Below, piece by piece: positions 40,206-50,216 of a stretch of 64,000 nt of DNA. This DNA comes from Isoetes taiwanensis. Its lineage: Eukaryota > Streptophyta > Lycopodiopsida > Isoetales > Isoetaceae. A program made the translations under genes and the position numbers. Every line of letters starts with the position of its first letter. Within the stretch, counting starts at the first letter, position 1. The stretch lies in assembly GCA_021234155.1 (NCBI GenBank), contig JAJEKV010000041.1:3398829-3462828 (forward strand), in the 5' to 3' direction. The notes under the pieces were generated by a model that was not told where the DNA came from, searched no databases, and saw only the letters and a program-made list of their open reading frames with translations.

Positions 40206-41050
40206 GAAATGATCTTTGTCATCTCGCAAAGATCGGGGGTCTCCCCACCTTGGGATCTTCCTAATCGCAATACGCAATCAACGTGATGCATACAATATAA
40301 TAGTTATACATTTACCAGGATTACCCTAAGGTAATATTTTTAAAACATTATCACGTCATCATACTATGGAATACTTAACAATTCACAACATCATTAAACA
40401 AGGTATTCACTATCTTAAGTTAGACAAAATTTCAACATTTCATATCTATAATTATTGTCCGAGGTACTCTTCATTCCTTGCAACACATTCCAACAAAACT
40501 TGTGTTGCAAGTCTTCGTCTTCGACCTCCTTGCCCTTCCGAGCTCTCTCGGCTGCAAGCAGTCGACACTACACGCTAGTACCGTTTTAATTATTTAATAA
40601 ATTTTGGTTATATGGTGACCACCCCACCTATCTACATGAATGCATGGCTAATCTCCCGGGCCAGAGGAAGAGGATGAATCTTCCATAATGGCGTGGGAGA
40701 CAGCCTATATGCCTATATGCGCTCATGCCTACACCTCTAGTTGCCCAACGTGGAGGATATCCTTCCTCGCGTGGGGGTGAAGGATGGATTCCTCCTATCA
40801 AAGCATATATGGGGCTAAAGGTGCTTTCCCTATCAATGCATTCCTTAATGACCTCTTTTTCTCTAGGTCGTCTCCTTCCGTGGGGACAGTAGACTTTCTA
40901 ATCTACCTTCCACTAAGCCCCTAAAGGAAACGGTCATGCCTACATTGACATTACACCCATGCCCCTAGAGATCACCGTAGTGGTCTCATCGCCGAATACG
41001 CATGCGACCCATACTAAGCATAGGTTGCATCGCGTAGATTAATCTATACA
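40206..41050 (-). other. 3' untranslated region of Ty3 element 2
   Basis: About 850 bases between the chromodomain and the polypurine tract with no supported ORF. Confidence 0.6.
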
Positions 41051-41059
41051 AGAATTAAC

Positions 41060-41740
41060 CTACACAAATCGACATGCCCGAGCGATTTCTTGAGAGATGA
41101 CCTTGCCGTCCCATTGCTCCATAAAACCGTGGGTACTTTGCTTTTACTAAATCCTTCTTAAGTACCCACGTCGTCTTCCATCGGCAAGTGTTTCCACTTG
41201 ACCAAGTATTGGAGGAATTCCGACCTCCTTGTCTTCTTGAAAGCTTTATCAAGAATCATTTCGGACTATTTCGGTTGCTCCTCCGTCATTTCCAACAACG
41301 TTGAGTGTCCAAGACTTCGCCTGGATTTGGAGTATGCTTCTTCAACAAACTCAATGTGGAAGACCTTATGAATCTTTAGGTGTCTTTGGCAATTCCAACT
41401 TGTAGGATTGATTACCTACTCTCTTGATTATTACGAAGGGTCCAGCCCACCTTGGAGCAAGCTTCTTGCAATTGCCAATCTGAAGCTTTGCTTCACCTTT
41501 ATCTTGAGCCATACATCATCTCCAACTTTGAACTCTCGGATCAGACGATGCTTGTCGTGATGCTCTTCGGCGACTTCTTCTTTGCTAGGATAACCTCGAA
41601 CTTCTTCCACGAAGCTGCCGCATATCGGCCAACATCTGGCTGCTTGAAACTTCTACTTTTGACACTGGGGGTTGTGCCAAAGTGTGCAGAGTTAGGCAAT
41701 CGATAGCCATAATTGATCATAAATGGCGACATTTGGGACG
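41060..41740 (-). pseudogene. Integrase tail and chromodomain of element 2
   Basis: The ORF at 41541-41732 carries the integrase end (SPFMINYGYRLPNSAHFG). Further on, in other frames, LAPRW and HVS-type integrase-tail words can be read. At 41100-41250 the chromodomain reads LQYLVKWKHLPMED, then TWVLKKDLVKAKYP. The similar segment in element 1 is LQYLVKWKHLPVEDATWV. Several one-base shifts separate the pieces. Confidence 0.75.
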
Positions 41741-41903
41741 ATTCTGCTTGGTGCTATTGTATGCAAAACTCCACCAAGTGAATAAATTCTTCCCACATAC
41801 TTTGCTTATTCCGACATAGTTTAAGTAGCATGTCTTCTAAGATCTGTTGGTCCGCTCTGTACGCCCATCCGTCTGAGGATGATAGCGCGTGCTCATGGAT
41901 AGC

Positions 41904-42248
41904 TTAAAGCGAGATAAATCGCCGCAAAGAGGTCTTGCCAAAGGCACTCATGAACCGGATCCCAATGGAGATAATCTCCCTTGGCATGCCATGAAGCTTG
42001 AAGATCTCTTTGGTGAAGAGCTTTGCCGTATCCATAGCTGTATCCGTGGTCTGCAAGGCACAAAATGTGCCATCTTCGACAACTTGTCGACCACTACCAT
42101 CAAGGCATCCTTGCCTCTCCATTTTTCTTGGGAGTCCCGTGATGAAATCCATGCTGATTACCTCCCACTTAGCGTTTGGCACCGCTAATGGCTCTAATGC
42201 CCACGAATTGGAAAGCTGCTCGCTTTCCGTCTGCCGGCATAGCGACAT
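41904..42248 (-). CDS. Integrase core of element 2 (fragment)
   Basis: The frame encodes KWEVISMDFITGLPRKMERQ (first catalytic Asp), then TTDTAMDTAKLFTKEIFKLH and GMPREIIS. The second Asp (in SDRDP of element 1) and the Glu lie beyond a frame change. It continues the RNase H/integrase ORF on its right after another shift. Confidence 0.85.
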   Translation of the reverse strand: MSLCRQTESEQLSNSWALEPLAVPNAKWEVISMDFITGLPRKMERQGCLDGSGRQVVEDGTFCALQTTDTAMDTAKLFTKEIFKLHGMPREIISIGIRFMSAFGKTSLRRFISL

Positions 42249-42355
42249 TCCTTGATGTAGCGAGCTATTTGCTTCTTCATTCCTCGGCCAATAATAGGCT
42301 CTTGCGCACTTTGAAATATGTTTTCATGAATCCCGCATGGCCAGCTATTGGGTTG

Positions 42356-42832
42356 TTAATGCGTGTCATGGAGGATCAACTTCCTTACACCCGATGATTC
42401 GTGTGCGCACAACTTGTTCTTATGGTATAACAGGTTGCCTTCCTTCTTATAATGCTTGAAGGCCTCCCGCTCTTTATCTGTTCTAGCCTCCTTAGAGAGG
42501 CTTGCCCATACTTCCCCGAAATCCACATCCGTTGGCAAGGACTCTTCAATCTTCCTACCAAAGTCGCTGGAGAGCGTCGAAATTGCATTGCAATGCACTC
42601 TAGTTGTCAGGGGATGCCTTGAAAGCACATCTGCTACCACATTGAGCTTCCCCGGCTTGTAGACTATATCAAAGTCATATTCCTCGAGGAACTCCATCCA
42701 TCTTCGCTGCCTCAGATTAAGGTGTGGTTGCGTGAATACATATTGGAGGCTCTGATGGTCGGTATCCAATTGGAACTTCCTTCCCAAGAGATAGTGCCTC
42801 CATATTCTTAATGCCCTGACAACCGCAAGCAA
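42356..42832 (-). CDS. RNase H end and integrase N-terminus of element 2
   Basis: 158 residues. RNase H tail [20 protein letters not shown], then LDTDHQSLQYV and VADVLSRHPL, then the start of integrase (KLILHDTH). Here Trp follows ALRI, where element 1 has a TAG stop, which identifies that stop as a mutation. Confidence 0.9.
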   Translation of the reverse strand: MLAVVRALRIWRHYLLGRKFQLDTDHQSLQYVFTQPHLNLRQRRWMEFLEEYDFDIVYKPGKLNVVADVLSRHPLTTRVHCNAISTLSSDFGRKIEESLPTDVDFGEVWASLSKEARTDKEREAFKHYKKEGNLLYHKNKLCAHESSGVRKLILHDTH

Positions 42833-43238
42833 TTCTGATTGTCGCGTTGGGTAAGCGGCGTCTCGGCGTCGTTCATCTTTACGGAATCATAGGCTACCAC
42901 ACGCTCTTCTTGCATAAGCAATCTTTTGTAGCTATCTTACTCGCGCTGTTGCTACAAGCTTATCTTTCTCCGGGTCCGGCAAGGTCAGGACAGGGGCTGT
43001 CGTCAGAGCTTCTTTCAACAATGGGCTTTCTTGTGCCAATGCTCTACCCAATCTTTCACCTTCTCTGCCCTTGTCGTCCATTAATCGGGGCTGCTATCTT
43101 ATTAAAGTTCTTCCACGAACTTCTGTAGTACCACTAGACCGGTGAAAACTTCTCGACCTGCGTGCACATTCTTGGCGCCGGCCAATCAATCATTTGCTTC
43201 AATCTTGGCGGGTCCGGCCGAGATGCCTTCTGCTGAGA

Positions 43239-43484
43239 TCACATGACCAAGGTATTCCACCTTCTCTGTTGCGAAGTGGCACTTCGACAACTTTGGCGTA
43301 ACTGGTGCCTCTTCAACTTCTCTAGCACCCTTCTCAAGTGTTGCACGTGCTCTTCAAGGGATCTACTATACACCAAAATGTCATCAAAGAAAACAATCAC
43401 AAAGGTGTCTAGGAACTCCCTGAAGATATCGTTCATGAGCCTCATGAACGTTGCGGGGGCATTTGATAAGCCGAAAGGCATCAC
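43239..43484 (-). CDS. Reverse transcriptase catalytic segment of element 2
   Basis: 81 residues: [20 protein letters not shown], then [19 protein letters not shown] with the FFDD catalytic motif. It is separated by a shift at about 43550 from the N-terminal RT ORF. Confidence 0.9.
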   Translation of the reverse strand: MMPFGLSNAPATFMRLMNDIFREFLDTFVIVFFDDILVYSRSLEEHVQHLRRVLEKLKRHQLRQSCRSATSQQRRWNTLVM

Positions 43485-43543
43485 TGTGAACTCATAGTGC
43501 CCATACCGCGTCCTGAAGGCGGTCTTGTGGATATCCTCCTCCT

Positions 43544-44092
43544 TTATCCGTATCTGATGATAACGACCTTAAAGTCGATTTTGGAGAAGATCTTTGCTCC
43601 TTGAAGCTGATCCATCAAGTCGTCTGATCTTGGAAGCGCATACTTGTTCTTAATGGTGTGCTTATTCAACTGTCTATAGTCTATGCACATCCTCAAAGAT
43701 CCATCCTTCTTCTTGACAAAAAGAATGGGCGCTCCAAACGGCGAGACACTAGGTCTAATGAAACCTAGGTCGAGCAGCTCCTGCAACTGCTTCTTTAGCT
43801 CCGACAACTCCTGCGTTGTCATTCTATATGGAGCCTTGCTTGTTGGCTTTGTTCCCGGTTCGAGTGCTATCTCGCACTCGACTCCCCTATAAGGAGGGAG
43901 CTGCTTGATCTCATCTGGAAAGAGATCGTGGAACTCCGTGATCAACTTAGCTATTTGCTTCGGCAGCTTGCTGAGCATCTTGTCTTCTTTGCTTCCTTCC
44001 AATTCCGGCTCGCTAATCTCAAGCTTGAAGATGTATGCTACTTGCTCACTCTTGATGCACTTGAACAGTCGTTTAGAAGACATGCACTGCAT
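43544..44092 (-). CDS. Protease end and reverse transcriptase N-terminus of element 2
   Basis: 182 residues: a connection segment, then [59 protein letters not shown] and [15 protein letters not shown]. Similarity to element 1 is high throughout. Confidence 0.92.
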   Translation of the reverse strand: MQCMSSKRLFKCIKSEQVAYIFKLEISEPELEGSKEDKMLSKLPKQIAKLITEFHDLFPDEIKQLPPYRGVECEIALEPGTKPTSKAPYRMTTQELSELKKQLQELLDLGFIRPSVSPFGAPILFVKKKDGSLRMCIDYRQLNKHTIKNKYALPRSDDLMDQLQGAKIFSKIDFKVVIIRYG

Positions 44093-44227
44093 GATGGGAA
44101 CAACTTCTTTACACCATTATCTCAATGATCTTGCCGTCGGGTGTTGGGAAGGTCACCTTCCGCTTTCCACAATCAATAATGGCCCTGCTGGTCCAAGGTA
44201 CTCCATACCTATTATCAAGTCGTATTT

Positions 44228-44936
44228 TTAGATGCCCATTACCTCTGCCCCCATCTGGATCTTAATCCCCGGCAAGTCGATGTCAAAGTTGATTCTTTTA
44301 CCTGCCGTCTGCCTTACTGCTCCACTTGCTAAGACAACGGGCCTTGGCTTTGACTTTAATGGTTTCAACTTCAACATTTGAACCATTCTGGGAGATGCAA
44401 AGTTATGGCTACTTCCGAATCTATCGGGACTATAAATGACTTGGCCTTGGCCTTTTCCAATCGTGGAAATTACTTTATCTTGGCTCTCTGCTTGCATTTC
44501 AGATCTATTGCGGCAAAGATATGACCTCACCACGAATGTAGTCGCGGGCCTCCTCGCCGTCGTGGTCCGGGCGGGGTGTCCCAATCTCCCAACTCCCGCT
44601 TCACGCCAGCACTCATGACATATGGGCGGTTGATTGGTCCTATGGCTTTGGCTGGAAACACCTCGGCAAAGGCGCTTTTCTATGCACTCCCATCTCTCTT
44701 CTCCTTGGGCATGGCTGCTGAAAGGATCGCCTTTGCTTTGGAGTAGTTTGACCCTTCTGTTTGTCTTTGAAAGACACACGCTTCTTCTCCCGCTGCTTCC
44801 CTTGATTGCCACTATATGGGGCTCTAGGCCCAGAAAGGCCGGCTGTCCTCGCTGAAACCGGCACTTTCTTTGCCTTGCCTTTATCTTGGTAATGCTGCCG
44901 CCTCGCCTCGCTATTACGAGGTCCTGTTCCTTGCAA
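44228..44936 (-). pseudogene. Gag tail, zinc-knuckle region and protease of element 2
   Basis: Two overlapping frames (44640-44936 and 44228-44812) share the coding. The first has the basic Gag tail (KKRVSFKDKQKG); in the second HECWREA fits the end of a broken zinc knuckle. The protease segment reads VISTIGKG, then [16 protein letters not shown] one-base change at a CG next to the active site disrupts the expected D-S/T-G motif. Confidence 0.75.
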
Positions 44937-44938
44937 AC

Positions 44939-45950
44939 TTATTGCCTTGGACTCAAAACCCGATCTTTGTTCGGGTTTATTGCCCTTACAAACTTGCGGA
45001 TCTCCTCATTCAGACCTTCAATGTAGCTTTCCACTGCGTGCTTCTCACCTAACTTTGGCACATCTGACCTTAGCCTCATAAATTCCTCTGTATATTTACA
45101 GACTTGACTTGTTGCCTTCTTTGCAACTTTGTAGAACCTATTTGCATCATCTTTTGGACTTGTGTTCTCTTGGGGCGTAATGGCGCAGAAAGGCTTTAGC
45201 AAACTTCTTGAACACCGCAAGCATCCCCCGCTTAAGCCATGAGCCTTGGCATAGCCCTTCCACCAAATGTCTTGCTGCTCCCTTCGGGTTATTTGTTGCC
45301 ACCCTGCCTTTATCCTTATCCTTCATACCATAGGCATTGCGTATTAGCTCATCTCGTCAAGCCAAGCCTCTGCCTCCATGCGACGCTGTTCTCTTTGAGA
45401 ATTGCTCGAGCTTCCCTGGCCTTCCAAACATTTCCCAATCACGAGTCTACTTTCTTACGGTAGTCGAGAGGTTCTTGTGTCCCTTTGTCGTCCGTCCGGA
45501 GGCGTTCCTCTTTTCCATCACCTTCGGTCTTGGTTACGCTCTTCTTCTTCCTCCCGGAATCGAGTCTGAATCCCGAGCTTTGAGTCAGTCAGAGCTGGGG
45601 ACCTTCCTCTCTTGCTCCTCTTCTTGTCTCTATCATTCTCCGTGATGCTTGCGGCGGTTGGCGTTACCGCCAGAACTGTTCTGGCATGCGGCTAGCAAAG
45701 CCTTTATCTGTTCGAGTCGGGTCCTCATTTTATGATATTTCTTCTTAGGGTCATTTGTCCAAATTCTTCAAGCGGGTTCCTTGCGGGAAGTAAGCTGGCG
45801 GGCTCATTCCTCTGTAAGTTCAGCGGTTATCGTTCTCCTGGCTCTCGGGCCTCTAGCTGCATACACAAGTGGTTCATATCTATATGGTTAGTTTTCCTTG
45901 CTTTCTTGCATTATTTATGTTTGTTGGCATGGTTGGGGAACACAAAAAAC
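44939..45950 (-). pseudogene. Gag of element 2 (broken)
   Basis: The best piece is 44939-45220: DDANRFYKVAKKATSQVCKY, TEEFMRLRSDVPKLGEKHAV and ESYIEGLNEEIRKFV, matching the Gag core of element 1 ([20 protein letters not shown]). Upstream pieces (EAEAWLDEMS, IWWKGYA) are read in other frames up to about 45.4 kb. A TATA-like CTATAAATG lies at about 45950 on this strand, upstream of gag. The exact start is not determined. Confidence 0.75.
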
Positions 45951-46457
45951 ATTTATAGTGCAAGAGAATATTATATTTATATTTTATATTACACTAATAC
46001 AAAAAAATTGCAACTTCTGCTAATCATTCCTGTTGTTGCCGGTAAGATGGATTATCCTCCAGGAACTTTTTCACTTGGGTCGTTCCCCTGAATGGCCCAA
46101 GTTCCTAAGGACATTGGCTGGAGATCCACCCCTGTAATGCTCTTGCTAAATCTTCTATTCTCGCGGTGGGAGGTATAAGCCGCTCGTCGACAGTCTTGCT
46201 TGCCCCGGCAAAGGGTATGGCGGTCGAAGACGTCGAGTGCTACCGCTCTCTTCACCGTGATTGCATACTCGGTGTTAAGGGGAATAACCGCGCATGCCGG
46301 CGAATCTGAGTGCAATCAAAACGATACTCCTTCCTGCGCCTCACGGGGTGAACTTGCGGTGGATAACCGCTATTCTTCCATCCATCGCCATGGCGGGGTA
46401 ATAGCGTAGTGACACAGCCGTTATTGAGATTCGGTCCTCGGCCACTCGGTATCCAGC

Positions 46458-47566
46458 TCACGTATGCGCTTCCAAGTCATCAACCTCCACCGTGGTGAGC
46501 TCCACCGTAGCTCTCGGATTTATTCTTTGAAGCCCTCCCCGAGGTCGATTACTGTCTCTGTCCCCGGAGGTGCTTGCTTGGACGAGCTTGCCGTTAGGAT
46601 GTTTGAGGTCGCATAAGCGGATCCCCATTTGTTCTGAAGAGCAAGGAACTCTTCCCTCCGTCGGTAGCTTGTTCCCCGGCCTTATCTGCCTCCATAATCG
46701 CTGCCTGTTCTTTGTAGGCTTGGATGTCGGAGGTAAACTCTCCCGTGTAAGTGGGCTTCCCCTTACTTGGAGGGGGAAGTCGGACTCTCCTCTGGACGAT
46801 GAAGTCGTCCAAGTCCGTTTTTCGGGTTGGTGCAGCAACTCTTGGTCGGTACTCCCTTTCCACGCGACTCCAAGAGGTTTTGAATGTCGACAGGAGCGAA
46901 ACTCCTCACCTTCGACTATAATGGGAGCTAGGCTTGTGATGCCTAACCCGGTGGCGCGACTCGAGAGTCTGTGCCGGCTTCTTTCGAAGTCTTGCCACTC
47001 CTGCTCTGCTTGCCGCCGCTCCTCCGCTGGGTCGAGCTCGACATAGTCTTCCTCTTCTTCAGATTCCTGTTCTTCCGAGTCTTCTTCCTTCCCTTCCTGC
47101 TCCTGTTCATACTGTGTGAGGAGCCGTTGTTCTGCCACTATGGCTAATGGGTCCACGTCCATGGGGGGAATGGAGGTTTCCCCCACGGTGTTCTCGGCAC
47201 GGTGGGTGAGAAAGATTGCCGAGCTGGTGTTGAAAGAGAAGTACTTGGTCTGTTGGCCATTAGGACCATTGGCTCAGGTGTGCGGTGCGCTTTGTTTGTG
47301 AGGTATTTGGCGATGTTCGGGACATCGTCTAATGCTGCCTGCAGGGACTGTCTAGGAACAAAATATCCTACACAAGGGGGGAGTTGCACTAGCGCTGGTT
47401 CTACCCTAGCTTGGAACTCAGTCAAGACTCTACTATAAGCTGGGGTCGCGTGCAAGGTTGCTTGGACGTCTACCTCCTTCCTGAAGATCTGGAAGATTTG
47501 GTCGACGTCGGCCTCAAGAAGATGAGCATATTTGCGGCTATACCATCTCTGGAAATCGGTTGCCAT
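46458..47566 (-). CDS. Accessory gene 2 of Ty3 element 2 (unknown, acidic; broken frame)
   Basis: It starts at an ATG (47566) about 115 bases after a TATA box. The first 120 residues (MATDFQRWYSRKYAHLLEAD onward) look folded: helical, with VDVQATLHATPAYSRVLTEF and LPPCVGYFVPRQSLQ. A shift near 47195 passes to a frame that starts VGETSIPPMDVDPLAIVAEQ, then a very acidic stretch (EEDSEEQESEEEEDYVELDP), a charged helix, and ITSLAPIIVEGEEF. Near 46860 a further shift leads to KTDLDDFIVQRRVRLPPPSK and YTGEFTSDIQAYKEQ. The family is not recognised. Its position between the 5' LTR and gag recalls the extra ORF of Ogre/Tat elements, but no sequence similarity is claimed. Confidence 0.6.
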
Positions 47567-47680
47567 TGATTAATTGCGGAAGAGGGTAACAAATGGGTTG
47601 CAAGAGCGCCTCGGGGAGTTGGGAAATCGGCTAGAAGGGCGGGATGCATTTGTAGGGTGCTATCTCGAGAAATGAGGGGT

Positions 47681-47690
47681 CTATTTATAG
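47681..47690 (-). promoter_or_regulatory. TATA box of accessory gene 2
   Basis: On the minus strand CTATAAATAG lies about 115 bases before the ATG at 47566. The same ten bases occur about 102 bases before the ATG of accessory gene 1. Confidence 0.7.
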
Positions 47691-47879
47691 AAAAAGGGGA
47701 AACCCTAATTTTTGGATGACTTGAAAATTTCCTAGGATTGGGTAATTCTAACTTATCTGAGGTCAAAATAGGAGTTTGAGGACTATATGAGATGCTTGAA
47801 CAAGGCTAGGTTACCTAAAAGATGCTATGCAGTAGGTTGAAGGTGACTTTGACAAGTCCTGGTGAAGAAATGGTAAGAG

Positions 47880-47945
47880 GTCTCACAAACTTTAGCCTCG
47901 CTTCAAAACTAACTTTTGTTTTGGCGACCGTAGCGCGAGTGAGAC
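47880..47945. promoter_or_regulatory. GTCTCAC...GTGAGAC module, copy a
   Basis: GTCTCAC and GTGAGAC flank an interior containing AGCCTCGCTTCAAAACTAAC, TTTTGTTTTGGCGACCG and GCGCGA. Three similar copies are at 48075, 49756 and 49946. This one lies about 190 bases upstream of the TATA box of accessory gene 2. Confidence 0.75.
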
Positions 47946-48074
47946 ATCGATCTCATTTCGATCAAAGGTGTCCAATTTGGGTAAACTAATGGTGTAAGGG
48001 TGATGGGCTCATCAAATTAGGCGAATCGACCCTTATTTGGTCAATTTGGAGCTGTTTGGTCAAGTTTGGGCGAG

Positions 48075-48136
48075 GTCTCACGCCTTACCGCTTCAATACT
48101 AACTTTTGTTTTTGCGACGGTAGCGAAATGTGAGAC
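48075..48136. promoter_or_regulatory. GTCTCAC...GTGAGAC module, copy b
   Basis: GTCTCAC (48075-48081) and GTGAGAC (48130-48136) flank an interior with CCGCTTCAATACTAACTTTT and GCGACGGTAGCG. It lies 195 bases from copy a. Confidence 0.75.
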
Positions 48137-48659
48137 ATCATGTCTCTCGGCTTGCAAATGTCCTATTCCACTGGAATAAAAGCTAAAACTTATTAATTTG
48201 CTCTAATTAACCAAGTTTATGTCATCAAGATACACAAAATTGCTCTATATTACAAAAATTTTAATTATTTACAAAACCAGTTCTAAGGGCGTTCTCCCTT
48301 AATGCGGTCGCGCAAGACTCATGTCTTGTCGCATTAAGGTTACCCGCTTATGGATAGTGCGGTGTTGAGTCTTCAAAATGTTGCACTATCTTTGCCTCAA
48401 CCGCCTCTTGCATTGCCGGCCGGCGCCTGGAAAAAGTGACTCTAAAGTCACATTGCAGTGGCCCTGCATCACTTCACTTGCCCCAACCAACCGAAGGGGG
48501 GCCACGGGGAATTAGGAGGCGGCTGCTTGTTGGAAGTGTCTAATCTCCCTTAGCAGCTCTTCTCTCCACCTCCTTCCTATCAGCTTTCTTCACGGGTGGC
48601 GGCTTGGGAACCTTGGGCCCGGTGGTGGCGGCCTTAAGGTTTCTTTGCTTAGTTGGTCA

Positions 48660-49543
48660 CCCTCCCTCGATGAACTTAACCCTGTTTTCTTCATAATATT
48701 TGTTGTAGGCCTCCCATTTCTTCATGTAGGCCTCGTGCTCTCTCATCTTCCTCTCAGTAAATCTTCACCACAAGCCGGTGGCGTAGGCTTCCCCGGTGTC
48801 GTGGTTCTTCTTTCTATCCCATGCGGGTTTCGGGGGCTTACACTTGGTCTTCTTTGGGGTTGCTTTCAGTCTTGGCTACTCGGGTACTTCACCTTTCGTC
48901 GCTGGGTGCTTGGAAGAGCTTCCACCTGCAGCATTAGGGTCGAAGTCCTCCTCGGAAAGAGTCGTCCCGGGAGGGTTTGGGGGTTGTCGGGTTGCCGCTC
49001 CTTGATGACTATGTTGGGGTTCGGCCTCTTCCTTGGCGAGGCGGTCCTTCGTTCTCCTTATGCCCGACCCGCGAACTTCCCTTTTGCTTTCTTCTTCTCT
49101 TCTGCTGCCTTTTGTTCCTCTTCCTTCCTTTTCCTCTTTTTTGTCTTCCCTTCTCTTACTTAGCATTCGTACTTTTCGATGACCTTCTAAAGATTACTAC
49201 TACCTCCGTGGCTCGGACACATCACTTGCTCATCTGCTCGAGGGATCTCAGGTAGATCTTTGTCTGAATAGTGCCTTGTTCTTTGCTTAGGATCTCCCGC
49301 TCTATTCCTTCATACACCTCCCTCGTCTCCTCGTCCATGGGTTCGGTGATGTGGCCTCGTCACCTGCTCTGCACTTTGGGTTGAAGCCCTCAATCGGTCG
49401 GACGTGTCTTGCTCCTCGTCCGAAGGCGAACGTCCCCCTCTCGCGAGCCTCTCACGAAGCATCTTCCGAATGATCTCCGCCTCAGTGGCGCTGGTGGCTT
49501 CGCCTGGGCGACGCTTCCTTGCGGTCTGTTTGGTTCGGGCCAT
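48660..49543 (-). CDS. Accessory gene 1 of Ty3 element 2: histone H3 tail mimic
   Basis: ATG at 49541-49543. The protein begins MARTKQTARKRRPGEATS: after Met removal, residues 1-9 equal the histone H3 tail (R2, T3, K4, Q5, T6, R8, K9), but position 10 is Arg instead of Ser. The intact ORF has 77 residues and continues with AEIIRKMLRERLARGG and an acidic stretch. Later frames on the same strand (for example 49166-48876, rich in Lys/Glu, then DPNAAGGSSSKHPATKG; and MREHEAYMKKWEAYNKYYEE at about 48.7 kb) look like the rest of a roughly 300-residue coiled-coil protein broken by indels. No histone fold is present, so this is not a histone gene. Likely nuclear or chromatin-directed (inference): a mimic could bind H3-tail readers or be modified by H3 enzymes. 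Confidence 0.7.
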
Positions 49544-49644
49544 GCTTTACGGATCGTCAATCGGATAAAAGCGCCGAAAGATCGCCTAAGTTGGGAAGAG
49601 CGGATTTCTAGGGCTTGGACGAAAAAAATGAGGGGGTTCTACAT

Positions 49645-49654
49645 CTATTTATAG
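49645..49654 (-). promoter_or_regulatory. TATA box of accessory gene 1
   Basis: On the minus strand CTATAAATAG lies about 102 bases before the ATG at 49543. Confidence 0.7.
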
Positions 49655-49755
49655 CTTGGGGAATTTTAGGTCAAAACTCAAGTTGCTCTGTTTAACATGC
49701 TAAGGCACCATCTTAGCTAAAACTTATACTTATTTCAGACTTTTTCTACCTATTG

Positions 49756-49822
49756 GTCTCACAGCTTGCGCCTCGTTCCAATACTAATGTTTAGTTTTGC
49801 GACCAGGCGCGAGCTGTGAGAT
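49756..49822. promoter_or_regulatory. GTCTCAC...GTGAGAT module, copy c
   Basis: The clearest palindrome of the four: TCTCACAGCTTGCGCC opposes GGCGCGAGCTGTGAGA with one mismatch across a 35-base interior (TCGTTCCAATACTAATGTTT onward). It lies about 100 bases upstream of the TATA box of accessory gene 1. Confidence 0.8.
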
Positions 49823-49945
49823 CTCATACATTTCTAGGGTTTTTAGGTAATTAAAACATGCTATTCTAACTAATTCCTACCTTAGAATTAGCCTTACCAC
49901 ATTATTTTTCTCAAATTCATCATGTTTTGGTGTTCTTGGCTCGAT

Positions 49946-50013
49946 GTCTCACGACTTAGCCTCGCTTCAAAACAAAAATTTAGTTCACATGACTGACCGG
50001 AAATGTCAGAGAC
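49946..50013. promoter_or_regulatory. GTCTCAC module, copy d (decayed right arm)
   Basis: GTCTCACGACTTAGCCTCGC, then TTCAAAACAAAAATTTAGTT matches the left part of copy a. The right arm has degenerated to GTCAGAGAC. It lies 190 bases from copy c. Confidence 0.65.
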
Positions 50014-50200
50014 CACCTCACTTGGAAAATTTTGGCTCATTCTTTTTAATCTTGTTAAATTCCAATTCACTTAATTGTTACTAGCTTAGCATAAACTACA
50101 AAGGTGAGAAAAAATTTTCCCACTTTTCGAGGCTTGAGGATCCTATCAAGTTAGTACTCATCGGGAACATGGTCGGTGCTTTGCTCTTGGTCTCCAAGAA

Positions 50201-50215
50201 CATTGCTCGATACCA
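50201..50215 (-). promoter_or_regulatory. Primer-binding site of Ty3 element 2
   Basis: On the minus strand, TGGTATCGAGCAATG follows the LTR end after one base. It resembles TGGTATCAGAG, the site for initiator tRNA-Met, with one base missing next to a CG. This identifies 50217-51779 as the 5' LTR. Confidence 0.8.
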
Positions 50216-50216
50216 C

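Noticed and set aside
49310-49543. A true histone H3 gene or H3 pseudogene
   Set aside because: Only the first nine residues of the mature tail match; the rest lacks the H3 tail continuation and histone fold.
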